The position numbers and the translations under genes were made by a program. The notes beneath the pieces are model-generated. The model was not told where the DNA came from, did no database searches, and saw only the letters and a list, made by a program, of their open reading frames with translations. Shown one piece after another: positions 7,936-16,793 of a stretch of 52,495 bases of DNA. The first letter of the stretch is position 1. The number at the start of each line of letters is the position of its first letter. This DNA comes from Ideonella livida (GTDB lineage: Bacteria > Pseudomonadota > Gammaproteobacteria > Burkholderiales > Burkholderiaceae_C), in NCBI RefSeq assembly GCF_010499455.1, contig NZ_JAAGOH010000030.1:1-52495 (forward strand). Direction: 5' to 3'.

Positions 7936-8940
7936 TCAGTCCGGCTGGATCTGGGCCTTGCGGATGAGCTGGCCCCAGCGGGCCACCTCGGCGTGCAGGA
8001 ACTGGTCGAACTGCGCGCGTGGCTGCGGCGCGGGCTCAGCGCCGATCTCGGCCAGACGGGCCTTGACGTCGTCGGCGGCCAGGGCGCGCAGCACCTCGCG
8101 GTGCAGCTTGTCCAGGATGGGCGCGGGCGTCTTGGCCGGGGCCGAGAGGCCCACCCAGTGCACCAGCTGGTAGTCGGGCAGGCCAGCCTCGGCAAAGGTG
8201 GGCACGTCCGGCAGGCGGGCCAGGCGCTTGGCACCGCTGACGGCCAGGGCCTTGACCCGGCCGCTCTGCAGGAAGGGGCCGCCGGCGGCGATGCTGTCGA
8301 CCAGCAGGTCGATCTCGCCGCCCATCAGCGCGGTGATGGCCTGGCCGCCCCCCTTGTAGGGCACATGCTGCATCTGCACGCCGGCCTGAACCTCCAGCAG
8401 GGCGCTGGCCAGGTGCGAGGTGCTGGCCGCCCCGCCGCTGCCGAAGTTGATGCGGTTGGGCTGGGCCTTGGCGGCGGCCAGCAAGGCCGGCAGCGACTTG
8501 TGCGCCCCGCCGGCCGGCACCATGGCCACGATAGGGCTCTCGGCCACCTTGGTGATGCCGGCAAAGTCCTTGAGCGTGTCAAAGCTCAGCTTGCTGCCAT
8601 ACAGCGCGGGGGCGGTGACAAAGGGCGCGCTGTTGAACAGCAGGGTGTGGCCATCGGCCGCTGCCTTGGCCACCGCAGCCGTGCCGATGGTGCCACCCGC
8701 CCCGGGCCGGTTCTCCACCAGCACCTGCTGGCCCAGCTGGGTGCTGAGCTTGGCGGCCAGGAGGCGGGCCATCACGTCGTTGGGGCCGCCAGGGGCAAAG
8801 GCCACGACCAGGGTGACGGGCTTGGACGGGTAGGCGGCAGCGGCATCGGCCGCCCAAGTGGCCGGCGCGGTGGCCAGCAGGCCCAGGGCCAGTCCCGCCA
8901 GGGCGCGGCGCCGCAGGGAGGGGAAGAAGTGTCGGGTCAC
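7936..8940 (-). CDS. Bug family tricarboxylate-type substrate-binding protein (copy 2)
   Basis: The 334-residue exported receptor has a signal peptide with cleavage near PATWAADA. Bug motifs follow: YPSKPVTLVVAFAPGGPND, ENRPGAGGTIG and VPYKGGG. A GTG start at 8940 is chosen because GGAG lies 6 bp upstream; a TTG at 8952 is in frame but overlaps that ribosome-binding site. The product would bind an organic acid in the periplasm for a TctAB-type permease encoded elsewhere, or feed a signalling system as some Bugs do. The gene is divergent from a lactonase gene and is followed by a terminator and then the porin gene. Confidence 0.92.
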   Translation of the reverse strand: MTRHFFPSLRRRALAGLALGLLATAPATWAADAAAAYPSKPVTLVVAFAPGGPNDVMARLLAAKLSTQLGQQVLVENRPGAGGTIGTAAVAKAAADGHTLLFNSAPFVTAPALYGSKLSFDTLKDFAGITKVAESPIVAMVPAGGAHKSLPALLAAAKAQPNRINFGSGGAASTSHLASALLEVQAGVQMQHVPYKGGGQAITALMGGEIDLLVDSIAAGGPFLQSGRVKALAVSGAKRLARLPDVPTFAEAGLPDYQLVHWVGLSAPAKTPAPILDKLHREVLRALAADDVKARLAEIGAEPAPQPRAQFDQFLHAEVARWGQLIRKAQIQPD

Positions 8941-8975
8941 GGCCGTCTCCAATGAGGTCTCACAAGAGCCAATAT

Positions 8976-8999
8976 TGTATTAAGGCATTGTTTGATACA
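8976..8999. promoter_or_regulatory. Possible operator in the Bug/lactonase divergent region
   Basis: The 178-bp divergent intergenic region (8941-9118) has an unusually AT-rich core at 8965-9010. Inside it TGTAT (8976-8980) and ATACA (8995-8999) form an inverted repeat with a 14-bp spacer. The nearby GntR-type regulator gene (11798-12787) is one possible source of a binding protein. The arms are short, so this is weak evidence. Confidence 0.35.
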
Positions 9000-9118
9000 T
9001 TTATAGGGGTTTGCACTGCGGCATGACGCAGAACAACAAGACCTCTCCACCAGACCGTCGCCGGTGTCTGCGCCCCCCACCCGGACCGCCCCCTTTCCGC
9101 CTCCCTGCCCGCCTGACC

Positions 9119-10201
9119 ATGCCCCCACCCCCTCCGCCCCACCCCCACCGCCGCTACGCCTACGTGGGCTGCCGCACCACCCGAGAACGCAACGCCCGAG
9201 GTGAAGGCCTTTCGGTCTTCGCCCTGGACGAACAAGGCACCCTGCGGCCGGTGCAGCAGCTGCGCGGCCTGGTCAACCCGTCTTACCTGGTGCTCAACCG
9301 CGCCGGCACCCGGCTGTACGCGGTGCACGGCGACCAGCAGGAAGTCAGCGCCTTTGCGGTGGATCGGATAACGGGTGAATTGCACTTTCTCAACCAACAG
9401 GACACACAAGGCCGCAACCCGGTACACCTGGCGCTCTCGCCCGACGAGGGGGTGCTGGTGGTGGTCAACCACCTGGGCGCCAGCCTGGCGGTGCTGCCGC
9501 TGGACGCCGACGGGCGACTGGCCCCCCTGGCCCAGCTGCAGCCGGTGCAGGGCCCGGTGGGCCCGCACCGCGCGGAGCAGACGCAGCCCAAGCCGCACTT
9601 CGTGGCCTTCACCCCCGGGGGCGAGAGCCTGCTGGTGCCCGACAAAGGCACCGACCGCGTGCTCTGCCTGCGCATGCGCCAGGGCGCCCTGCTGCCCCGC
9701 CTGCTGGACCAGACGGGGCTGCGCGCCGGCGCCGGCCCGCGCCACCTGGTCCACCACCCGCAGCAGCCCTGGAGCTATGTGGTCAACGAGCTGGATTCCA
9801 CCGTCACCGCCTGCCGGCGTGAGGGCGCGGCCGGTCTGCTGCGCCCCTTTCAGTGGCACACCACCCTGCCCGACGACTTTCTGGGCGACAGCCGCGCCGC
9901 CGCCATCGCGCTGGACGCCAACGGCCGCACGCTCTACGCCAGCAACCGGGGCCACGACAGCATCGCGGTGTTCGAGGTGGACCCGGCCAGCGGCCGGCTG
10001 CGCTGGCGCCAGGCCCAGTCCACCGGCGGCCGAACGCCGCGGGCCTTCACCCTCTCGCCCTGCGGGCGCTGGCTGTTCGCCCTGAATGAAGACAGCCACA
10101 CCATCGCCCGCCTGCCGGTGGACCCGGCCACTGGCACGCTGGGCGCGCCTGAGGCGCACACCGAGACCGGCAGCCCCACCTGCCTGGTGTTTGCGCCCTG
10201 A
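9119..10201 (+). CDS. Lactonase family protein, seven-bladed beta-propeller (copy A)
   Basis: The 360-residue product resembles the YbhE/6-phosphogluconolactonase and carboxy-muconate cyclase group: repeated blade motifs such as NPSYLVLNRAG, GRNPVHLALSPDE, HLGASLAVLP, VNELDSTV, LYASNRGHDS and FTLSPCGRWL. No signal peptide is visible, so it should be cytoplasmic. The ATG at 9119 matches the start of the paralogue at 20298-21404 (roughly 60% identical by eye); the frame is open to 9011 and no strong ribosome-binding site distinguishes them. A sugar-acid lactone is the likely substrate. The gene ends 2 bp from the convergent aldehyde dehydrogenase gene. Confidence 0.85.
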   Translation: MPPPPPPHPHRRYAYVGCRTTRERNARGEGLSVFALDEQGTLRPVQQLRGLVNPSYLVLNRAGTRLYAVHGDQQEVSAFAVDRITGELHFLNQQDTQGRNPVHLALSPDEGVLVVVNHLGASLAVLPLDADGRLAPLAQLQPVQGPVGPHRAEQTQPKPHFVAFTPGGESLLVPDKGTDRVLCLRMRQGALLPRLLDQTGLRAGAGPRHLVHHPQQPWSYVVNELDSTVTACRREGAAGLLRPFQWHTTLPDDFLGDSRAAAIALDANGRTLYASNRGHDSIAVFEVDPASGRLRWRQAQSTGGRTPRAFTLSPCGRWLFALNEDSHTIARLPVDPATGTLGAPEAHTETGSPTCLVFAP

Positions 10202-10203
10202 GC

Positions 10204-11637
10204 TCACGCCACGGCCCCGACCGCCCACCAGCTGCGGGTGTTGCAGAACTCGCGCAGGCCGGCGGCGGCCAGCTCGCGGCCGTAGCCGCTCTTCTTGGTG
10301 CCGCCAAAGGGCAGGCGGGCATCGCTGGCGGTCACGGCGTTGATGAACACCGCGCCGGTGGTCAGGCCCTGGGCCAGTTGGCGCGCACGCTCAGTGCTGC
10401 CGCTCCACACGCTCACGCTCAGGCCAAAGGGCGTGGCGTTGGCCAGCGCCTGGGCATGGACGTCGTCTTGCGCCACGGCAATGGCCGCGGCCGGGCCAAA
10501 GGTCTCTTCGTCAAACACCGCCATGCCCGGCTGCGCGCCGGCAATGACCGTGGGGGCGAAGTAGCAGCCCGCGCCCGGCAGCGCTTGCCCACCGGCCAGC
10601 AACTGCCCGCCGGCGGCCACCGACTGCGCGATCTGCCGCGCCAGCGCGTCGCGCAGGTCGGCGCGGGCCAGCGGGCCCACCTGCGTGGCCGGGTCGGTGG
10701 GGTCGCCCACCACCAGGGCCTGGGTGCCGCGCACAAAGGCGTCGGTGAAGGCCTGGGCCACACCGGCCGAGACGATGAAGCGCTTGGCGCACACGCAGCT
10801 CTGGCCGGCGTTGTGAAAGCGCGCCTTCACGGCGGCGGCCGCAGCGGCCTGCACATCCGCATCGTCCAGCACGATGAAGGCGTCCGAGCCGCCCAGCTCC
10901 AGCACCGACTTCTTGCTGGCCCGGCCGGCGGCCGCGCCCACCGCGGCACCGACGCGGTTGGAGCCGGTGAGGGTGACGGCGGCGATGCGGTCATCGGCGA
11001 TCAGGCGCTCGATGGTGGCGGGCACGGCGGGCTCGGCCACCACCAGCGTGGTGACCAGGTGCGCAGGAAAGCCCGCGTCCACAAACAGCTGCTGCAGCGC
11101 CAGGGCACAGCCGGTGACGTTGGGCGAGTGCTTGAGCAGCACGCCGTTGCCGGCGGCCAGGCTGGGAATGGCAAAGCGCATGACCTGCCAGACGGGGAAG
11201 TTCCAGGGCATGACGGCCAGCACCAGGCCGATGGGCTCGTGGGCCACCCAGGCCTGCACAGGCGGCTGCATGCCAGCGATCTCCACCGGCTCGTCGGCCA
11301 GCAGGCGCGGGGCCTGGGCCACGTAGTACAGGGCGGTGACGGCGGACTTCTCCATCTCGCCGGCGGCCTCGGCCAGGGGCTTGCCCATCTCGGCCGTCAC
11401 CAGGGCGGCGAAGGTGTCCTTCTGGGCACGCAGGGCGGCGGCCAGGCGCTCCAGCGTGGCCAGGCGCAGTGCCAAAGGCTGGCGGCCCCAGGCCAGGGCG
11501 GCGGCGTGGGCCAGGGCCACGGCCTGCTCGATCTGCGCCGGGCTCTGGCTGGGGTAGTGGGCCAGCACCGCACCCGTGGCGGGGTTGAGGGTGGTGATGG
11601 TGTCGGGCGTGTCGGGGGTTTGGGCGGTGTCGGTCAT
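10204..11637 (-). CDS. NAD(P)-dependent aldehyde dehydrogenase, succinate-semialdehyde dehydrogenase-like
   Basis: The product has 477 residues from the ATG at 11637; in-frame ATGs at 11658 and 11670 are equally possible because none has a clear ribosome-binding site. The ALDH hallmarks are present: MPWNFPVWQVMR, the cofactor loop FTGS-like VTLTGSNRVG, the catalytic base in LELGGSDAF and the nucleophile C281 in HNAGQSCVCAKR. The short form and the MPWNFPVWQ motif match the GabD/Sad subgroup, which oxidises succinate semialdehyde and similar acid aldehydes in the cytoplasm. It follows the GntR gene on the same strand after 160 bp. The true substrate in this acid-utilisation region is unknown. 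Confidence 0.9.
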   Translation of the reverse strand: MTDTAQTPDTPDTITTLNPATGAVLAHYPSQSPAQIEQAVALAHAAALAWGRQPLALRLATLERLAAALRAQKDTFAALVTAEMGKPLAEAAGEMEKSAVTALYYVAQAPRLLADEPVEIAGMQPPVQAWVAHEPIGLVLAVMPWNFPVWQVMRFAIPSLAAGNGVLLKHSPNVTGCALALQQLFVDAGFPAHLVTTLVVAEPAVPATIERLIADDRIAAVTLTGSNRVGAAVGAAAGRASKKSVLELGGSDAFIVLDDADVQAAAAAAVKARFHNAGQSCVCAKRFIVSAGVAQAFTDAFVRGTQALVVGDPTDPATQVGPLARADLRDALARQIAQSVAAGGQLLAGGQALPGAGCYFAPTVIAGAQPGMAVFDEETFGPAAAIAVAQDDVHAQALANATPFGLSVSVWSGSTERARQLAQGLTTGAVFINAVTASDARLPFGGTKKSGYGRELAAAGLREFCNTRSWWAVGAVA

Positions 11638-11797
11638 GGAGGTCGGGACGGCGGTCATGGGGGCGGTCATGGAGACGTTTGGGGCGGCGTTCGGGCAAGG
11701 CTTCGCCCAACCGGGGCCGCAAGGGACGTCCGGGATCGGCAAAACAGGCGTGGGGGTGGCGGCAGGCCGTCCACCGCAGGCTGGACGGCTTAAGACC

Positions 11798-12787
11798 TCA
11801 GCGGATGCCGGGGGGGGCGGTGGCGCCGGCCTTCTCGCGGGCGGCGTCGCGCAGGTGCAGGCGCATGAAGTCGGCGGCGGCCTCGCGCTGGCCGGAGAGC
11901 AGCAGGTCGATCAGCGAGAGGTGCTCGCGGCAGCGGCGCACGGTGGCGGCCGGGTCCACGGCCTTGCGGTACTCCATCAGCCGGCGCAGCTGGTTCACGC
12001 GCTTGAGCGCGTCCACCATGAAGGCATTGCCGGAGAAGGCGGCGATCAGCTCGTGCAAGCGGGCGTTGGCGTCAAAGAGCTGGGCGGGCGAGGCCCAGGC
12101 GGCCGCGCCGTCCACCAGGGCCTGCTGCTCGGCGCGGCAGCGGCGCAGCGCGGCCTCGTCCAGCACCCAGGCGGGCTCCAGGATGGCGGCAGGCTCCACC
12201 AGGATGCGCAGGCGGTAGCCTTGGTCATAGGCCGCGCCGGTGCTGAGCGTGGGCAGAAAGCCCCAGCCGTTGCCGGGCAGGCGCTCCATCCAGCCCTCCT
12301 GCGCACAGCGGCGCAGCACGGCGGCCAGGCGCTGGCGGGTGACGTCGTAGCGACGCATCAGCTCGTTCTCGCTGCTGCGGTCGGGCAGCAGGCCGGCCAG
12401 GCGGTCTTCGGCAATGCGCAGGTAGAGCTGCTCGTCCTCCTGCGCCGGGGGCAGTGCGGCGGCCAGGGCCGGCAGCGCCAGGGCGCGCTGCACATCGGCC
12501 TGGCCGGTGGGCGCCGCACCGCCCACCCCGGCCGGGGTCTCGGCCGCCCAGGCCGTTGCCAAAGGCGCCAGCGCCGCCACGGCGTAGCCGCCCTCGGGCC
12601 GGGGCACGATCACCCCGCGCTGCGCCAGCTGCTGCATGGCCACTCGCACAGGGGTGCGGGAGACCTTGAAGCGCTCGGCAATGCTGCGCTCGGGCAGTGG
12701 CGTGCCTGCGGCCAGGGCCTCACCACGCAGCCAGGCTTCGATGCTGGCGGCCAGGGACTCGGAGATGTTGCGGGTCATGGCGGTCAT
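11798..12787 (-). CDS. GntR/FadR family regulator with two winged-helix domains
   Basis: The 329-residue product is about 90 longer than usual FadR-type proteins. Residues 5-70 form a canonical GntR winged helix (LPERSIAERFKVSRTPVRVAMQQL). Residues 108-170 look like a second one (LLPDRSSENELMRRYDVTRQRLAAVLRR, then GNGWGF). An FCD-type all-helical ligand domain fills the rest, with its metal-binding His residues in the LHELIAAFSG and REHLSLIDLL helices. The ATG at 12787 has AGGA 7 bp upstream. The protein probably senses a carboxylate and controls the adjacent dehydrogenase, Bug or aldehyde dehydrogenase genes. Confidence 0.85.
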   Translation of the reverse strand: MTAMTRNISESLAASIEAWLRGEALAAGTPLPERSIAERFKVSRTPVRVAMQQLAQRGVIVPRPEGGYAVAALAPLATAWAAETPAGVGGAAPTGQADVQRALALPALAAALPPAQEDEQLYLRIAEDRLAGLLPDRSSENELMRRYDVTRQRLAAVLRRCAQEGWMERLPGNGWGFLPTLSTGAAYDQGYRLRILVEPAAILEPAWVLDEAALRRCRAEQQALVDGAAAWASPAQLFDANARLHELIAAFSGNAFMVDALKRVNQLRRLMEYRKAVDPAATVRRCREHLSLIDLLLSGQREAAADFMRLHLRDAAREKAGATAPPGIR

Positions 12788-12867
12788 TGTCGGATCCTGT
12801 GGGTGGGAGGCTGGCGAAGGGAAAGCGGCACGGGGTGTGGCGTGTCGTGGCGTCGGCCCGGTGCAGG

Positions 12868-13935
12868 TCAGAGCGCGGCGGCCACGGCCTGGGCAAAGGC
12901 TTGGCAGCCCAGCGGGCCGCCCAGGTCGGCGGTGCGGGTGGCAGGGTTCTCCAGCACGCGGTCCACGGCCTGGTCGATGGCACGGCCGGCGGCTTGGAAG
13001 GCCGGCAGGCCACGGCGCTCGCCCAGCCAGTCCAGCAGCATGGCCACGGAGAGGATCATGGAGCTGGGGTTGGCCTTGTCTTGGCCCTGGATGTCGGGGG
13101 CCGAGCCGTGCTGGGCCTGGGCGCAGCACAGCGCGTCACCCGCCATGACCGAGCCGGCCAGGCCCAGGCTGCCACTCAGCTCGCTGGCCAGGTCCGAGAG
13201 GATGTCGCCATAGAAGTTCTCGGCCACCAGCACGTCAAAGCGCTCGGGGTTGCGCACCAGGTAGGCGGTGCTGGCGTCCACCAGCAGGTCGTCCAGCTGC
13301 ACGCCAGGGAACTCCTCACGCGCCACCTTGCGGGCCGATTCCAAAAACAGCCCGTCGGTCATGTGGAAGCTGTTGGCCTTGTGGATGACCGTGACCTTGC
13401 CACGGCGCTTGACGGCCAGCTCGCAGGCGCGGCGGGCGATGCGCTCGCTGCAGTGGCGGGTGATCTTGCGCACCGACAGGGCCATGTCCGGGCTGGGCAT
13501 CATCTCGCCCCAGCCTTGGGCCATGTTGCGGTCGGGGTAGAAGCCTTCGGTGGCCTCGCGCATGATGACCAGGTCCATGGTCTTGCCCGGGCGCAGGTTG
13601 GAGGGCAAAAAGGCCCGGGTGCGCGCCGGGCGCACATTGGCGTACAGGTCCAGCCCCACGCGGAAGGCGGCCGAGATGTTGCGCCCGCCCTGCGACGGCG
13701 CCGGGTAGTCGGCATGCGACTGGGTGCCCAGGATCACGCCGTCAAAAGCGCGGGCGCCTTGCAGCACCTCCTCACGCAGCGTGGTGCCGTGCTTGTCCAG
13801 GCTGGCAAAACCGATGTCTTCGGTGTGGAACTGCAGGTCCAGGCCGTGGCGGGCGTCGGCGGCGCGCAGCACGGCCAGCGAGGCGTCAACAATCTCAGGG
13901 CCGATGCCGTCGCCGGGCAACACGAGGAACTTCAT
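12868..13935 (-). CDS. Isocitrate/isopropylmalate dehydrogenase family protein, tartrate dehydrogenase-like
   Basis: The 355-residue cytoplasmic oxidoreductase starts MKFLVLPGDGIGPE. It carries the family's substrate loop (NLRPGKTMDLVIMREATEGFY), KANSFHMTDGLF, and the metal-site aspartates in the FYGDILSDLASELSG segment. The REATEGFY form and the lack of leuB-type context favour a tartrate or D-malate dehydrogenase-type activity, oxidising a 2-hydroxyacid with NAD and often decarboxylating it. It lies 74 bp downstream of a Bug receptor gene and 80 bp upstream of the gntR gene, all leftward, which fits an acid-utilisation operon. Only a weak ribosome-binding site (AGAAAG) is seen. Confidence 0.85.
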   Translation of the reverse strand: MKFLVLPGDGIGPEIVDASLAVLRAADARHGLDLQFHTEDIGFASLDKHGTTLREEVLQGARAFDGVILGTQSHADYPAPSQGGRNISAAFRVGLDLYANVRPARTRAFLPSNLRPGKTMDLVIMREATEGFYPDRNMAQGWGEMMPSPDMALSVRKITRHCSERIARRACELAVKRRGKVTVIHKANSFHMTDGLFLESARKVAREEFPGVQLDDLLVDASTAYLVRNPERFDVLVAENFYGDILSDLASELSGSLGLAGSVMAGDALCCAQAQHGSAPDIQGQDKANPSSMILSVAMLLDWLGERRGLPAFQAAGRAIDQAVDRVLENPATRTADLGGPLGCQAFAQAVAAAL

Positions 13936-14009
13936 GGGGTGTCTTTCTGAAGAAGGAAGAGGGGAATGGAAAGCGTGAAAAGGGGCTGGCGGTGGGGACT
14001 GGCGGGCGC

Positions 14010-14996
14010 TCACTCCAGCGTGATGCCGGCCTTGCGGATGACCTGGCCCCAGCGGGTGGACTGGGATTTCATGAAATCGCCCAGCGCGGCGGGCGTGCCG
14101 CCCACGGGCACGGCGCCCAAGGCGTCCAGCCGGGCCACGATGGCCGGCTCCTTGAGCACGGCGTTGACCTCGGCGTTGAGCCACTGCACGGCAGCGGCCG
14201 GTGTGCCCGCTGGCGCCACCACGCCGTACCAGGCGGGCACATCAAAGTCGGCCATGCCTTGCTCGGCAAAGGTGGGCACCTGCGGCAAGTCTTTCAGCCG
14301 CTGCGAACCCGTCACGCCCAGCGCGCGGATCTTGCCGACTTTGAGGTGCGAGAGGGCCGAGGTGGCGGTGTCAAAAATCATGTCGATCTGGCCGCCGATC
14401 AGGTCCACCATGGCCGGGCCGCTGCCCTTGTAGGGCACATGGGTCAGGTCGGTCTGCGTTTGCTGCTGGAACAACTCGCCCGCCAGGTGCACCGAGGTGC
14501 CTGCCCCGCCCGAGCCAAAGTTCAGCTTGCCCGGCTTGGCCTTGGCGGCGGCGCGCAGGCCGGCCACGTCCTTGAGCACCGAGCCCGCCGGCACCACCAG
14601 CACCGTGGGCGCGGTGGCAATGTGCACCACCGGCACAAAGTCTTTCTCCGGCGCGTAGCGCAGCTTGGGGTAGAGGTGGGCGTTGACCGGCAGGGTGAAC
14701 TGGCCCAGCAGCACGGTGTAGCCGTCGGCGCTGGCGCGGGCGGCGGCCTCGTGGCCAATGTTGGTGCCCGCGCCGCCGCGGTTGTCGATCACAAAGGTTT
14801 TGCCGGTGCGCTCGGTGATGCGGGTGGTGATGAGGCGGGCCACGTTGTCGCTGCCGCCGCCCACCGCGAAGGGCACGATGACGGTGATGGGCTTGGCCGG
14901 GTAGGCCTGGGCCCAGGCGGCGGGGGCAGCCAGGGCACCGAGCGCGGCGGTGGCCGTGGCCAGCAGCGCGTGTTGGCACAGCGTGCGTCGTTGCAT
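14010..14996 (-). CDS. Bug family tricarboxylate-type substrate-binding protein (copy 3)
   Basis: The 328-residue exported receptor has a signal peptide (MQRRT start, cleavage near AAWAQA). Bug motifs follow: YPAKPITVIVPFAVGGGSD, DNRGGAGTNIG and VPYKGSGPAM. GGAG lies 9 bp before the ATG. It stands between a cupin gene (77 bp upstream) and the tartrate dehydrogenase-like gene (74 bp downstream), all on the minus strand, so it probably binds the hydroxyacid that the dehydrogenase oxidises. No membrane partner is encoded nearby. Confidence 0.92.
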   Translation of the reverse strand: MQRRTLCQHALLATATAALGALAAPAAWAQAYPAKPITVIVPFAVGGGSDNVARLITTRITERTGKTFVIDNRGGAGTNIGHEAAARASADGYTVLLGQFTLPVNAHLYPKLRYAPEKDFVPVVHIATAPTVLVVPAGSVLKDVAGLRAAAKAKPGKLNFGSGGAGTSVHLAGELFQQQTQTDLTHVPYKGSGPAMVDLIGGQIDMIFDTATSALSHLKVGKIRALGVTGSQRLKDLPQVPTFAEQGMADFDVPAWYGVVAPAGTPAAAVQWLNAEVNAVLKEPAIVARLDALGAVPVGGTPAALGDFMKSQSTRWGQVIRKAGITLE

Positions 14997-15073
14997 GGAC
15001 GTTGTCTCCGGGTGTTGGTGTGAGGTGAACCGCTGGGCCGCTGCGTGCACGGCCAGGCGCCGATCAGCCGTGA

Positions 15074-15496
15074 TCAGCCGTGCTCGGCCGACACGAAGCG
15101 GGTGGCGCCGGTCTCGGTGAGGGTGCGGGTGGCGTCCAGCCGGGCGTAGATCCAGAGGATCTTCATGGGCTGGGTGTCCGACAGGTTGCGGAAGCGGTGC
15201 GACAGGCCGGCGGGCAGCCAGGTGGTGTCCAGCGGCTGCAGGCGCACTGGCTCGCGGCCTTCGATGTCCAGCATGGCCTCGCCCTCCAGCAGCACCACGC
15301 TCTCTTCGCAGTTGTGGCTGTGGAACGGAATCTTGGCGCCCGCCGCAAAGGTGGTGATGCCGTTGATGAAGCCCTGCGCCCCAATGCGCGGCCCCACCAG
15401 CGGGATGGTGGCGGCACCGCCGCCCCGGTCGTGGCTGCCGATGTCGGAGGGGCGCAGCACGGCGGGCTGCGGGGGGTGAGACGGGGCGATGGACAT
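15074..15496 (-). CDS. Small cupin-domain protein
   Basis: The 140-residue single-domain cupin has motif 1 as GAKIPFHSHNCEESVVLLEGE (metal His/His/Glu) and motif 2 as PAGLSHRFRN. GGAG lies 9 bp before the ATG at 15496; the frame is open to 15661 but that stretch overlaps the AT-rich promoter region. It heads a leftward operon of cupin, Bug, tartrate dehydrogenase-like and GntR genes and is divergent from a LysR gene. Such cupins may be metal-dependent isomerases or binding proteins; the function is not predictable here. Confidence 0.82.
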   Translation of the reverse strand: MSIAPSHPPQPAVLRPSDIGSHDRGGGAATIPLVGPRIGAQGFINGITTFAAGAKIPFHSHNCEESVVLLEGEAMLDIEGREPVRLQPLDTTWLPAGLSHRFRNLSDTQPMKILWIYARLDATRTLTETGATRFVSAEHG

Positions 15497-15518
15497 GGTG
15501 GGGCTCCGGAGGTGGCGA

Positions 15519-15660
15519 CAAGACCGATACGTCTTGCTGCTTGGTTTTTTATGATGCCAAAGCGCCATTTTTACGCCATACGCAGAAACCACAAAACCAA
15601 AATTCGCGTCAACAGCATCGAAGAAGTGGTCTTTTGGAAACCCAAAGATCCAACTCCACA
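15519..15660. promoter_or_regulatory. AT-rich divergent promoter region with a perfect dyad (cupin / LysR)
   Basis: The 230-bp gap between the cupin and LysR genes drops well below the local GC content at 15537-15660. A perfect inverted repeat, CAAGAC (15519-15524) and GTCTTG (15531-15536) with a 6-bp spacer, lies 23 bp upstream of the cupin ATG. The arrangement suits LysR-type control of the divergent operon, although the dyad is not a classic T-N11-A box. Confidence 0.45.
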
Positions 15661-15726
15661 CGCAAGCGCTTGACCCGATCGGTGTGATGGAATGTCCGCC
15701 GCCACGGCCAAGCGCCTCACGCCCTC

Positions 15727-16656
15727 ATGCACCACGACCTCACCTCCCTGCAGCTCTTCGTCACCGTGGCCGAGTGCGGCAACCTCACCCGCGCGGCGGA
15801 GCGGGCGCACCTGGCCGTGTCGGCCATCAGCAAGCGCATGGCCGAGATGGAGGCACAGGCCGGCACGCCGCTGTTGCAGCGTTTTGCGCGCGGTGTGGGG
15901 CTGACGCCGGCAGGGCAGTCGCTGCTGCACCATGCGCGCCGGCTGCTGCAGGTCATGCGCGAGATGGACGCCGAGCTCACCGCGTACGCCAGCGGCATCA
16001 AGGGCCATGTGCGGCTGCAGGCGGTGGCCTCGGCGCTCACCCAGTTCTTGCCCGAGGAGATCGAGGGCTTTCTCTCGCGCTACCCGCAGGTGCAGCTTTC
16101 GGTGGAGGAGCGCACCAGCCGGGCGGTGGTGCGGGCGGTGGCCGAGGGCGCAGCCGACCTGGGCGTGATCACCGGCCACACCGCGCTGCAGGGCCTGACC
16201 GCCCTGCCCTACCACCGCGACCGCCTGGTGCTGGCCGTGCCGCCCGGCCATGCCCTGGCGCGCCGGCGCGGCGTGCGCCTGGCCGAGGCCCTGGCCTACC
16301 CGCTGGTGGGCCCGCAGCCCGGCAGCGCCCTGGCCCAGTTGCTGGAGGACGGCGCCCGCGCCGCCGGCCTGCCGCTGCCCCAACGGGTGCAGGCCAGCAG
16401 CTTTGAGGTGATGGCGCGCCTGGTGGAGGCCCGCCTGGGCGTGACCGTGCTGCCCGAGGGCACCGTGCGCCGCGCCGCCGAGGCGCGCCGCCTGCGCCTG
16501 GTGCCGCTGCGCGAGCCCTGGGCCGAGCGCCAGCTCATGCTGGTGGTGCGCGACCTGGACGAGTGCGGCCACATCGCGCGCACCTTCATCGAACACCTGC
16601 AGCGGGCGGCGGGCACCTGGGGGGTGGGGGCCGCAGAGGGTCCGGCAGCCGGCTGA
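15727..16656 (+). CDS. LysR family transcriptional regulator
   Basis: The 309-residue product has an N-terminal winged helix (residues 1-62: LTSLQLFVTVAECGNLTRAAERAHLAVSAISKRMAEME, read across the helix-turn-helix) and a C-terminal periplasmic-binding-like effector domain from about residue 92. It is divergent from the cupin-Bug-dehydrogenase operon, the usual arrangement for a LysR activator of its neighbour, and is followed by two Bug genes on its own strand. No clear ribosome-binding site precedes the ATG. The effector is probably a small organic acid, by context only. Confidence 0.9.
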   Translation: MHHDLTSLQLFVTVAECGNLTRAAERAHLAVSAISKRMAEMEAQAGTPLLQRFARGVGLTPAGQSLLHHARRLLQVMREMDAELTAYASGIKGHVRLQAVASALTQFLPEEIEGFLSRYPQVQLSVEERTSRAVVRAVAEGAADLGVITGHTALQGLTALPYHRDRLVLAVPPGHALARRRGVRLAEALAYPLVGPQPGSALAQLLEDGARAAGLPLPQRVQASSFEVMARLVEARLGVTVLPEGTVRRAAEARRLRLVPLREPWAERQLMLVVRDLDECGHIARTFIEHLQRAAGTWGVGAAEGPAAG

Positions 16657-16662
16657 ACGGGG

Positions 16663-16716
16663 CGCTGGCAATGGCCAGCGTTCTCCAACCGGAAACGCTG
16701 GCATGGCCAGACTTCA
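16663..16716. promoter_or_regulatory. Dyad-rich regulatory element upstream of Bug copy 4 (element E1)
   Basis: There are two inverted repeats: CGCTGGC/GCCAGCG (16663-16669, 16674-16680) and CTGGC/GCCAG around ATG (16698-16710). Bases 16678-16716 match 20199-20237, upstream of the second lactonase gene, at 31 of 39 positions without gaps. The element ends 77 bp before the GTG start of the Bug gene, a typical operator or activator distance. Confidence 0.55.
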
Positions 16717-16793
16717 CTTCTCCGGCGGGGGGCGCCTGCCCAGAATGCCGCGGCATCAGGCCCGGTCAAGGGCCGCCACAAGGAGACATCCCC

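Noticed and set aside
7830-8234. Upstream extension of porin A
   Set aside because: It overlaps the terminator and the end of the Bug gene in another frame; the signal peptide and GGAG fix the start at 7829.
16698-16716. Possible sigma-54 promoter (CTGGCATGG...)
   Set aside because: No GC element follows at the required -12 spacing; the sequence is better explained as a dyad operator.
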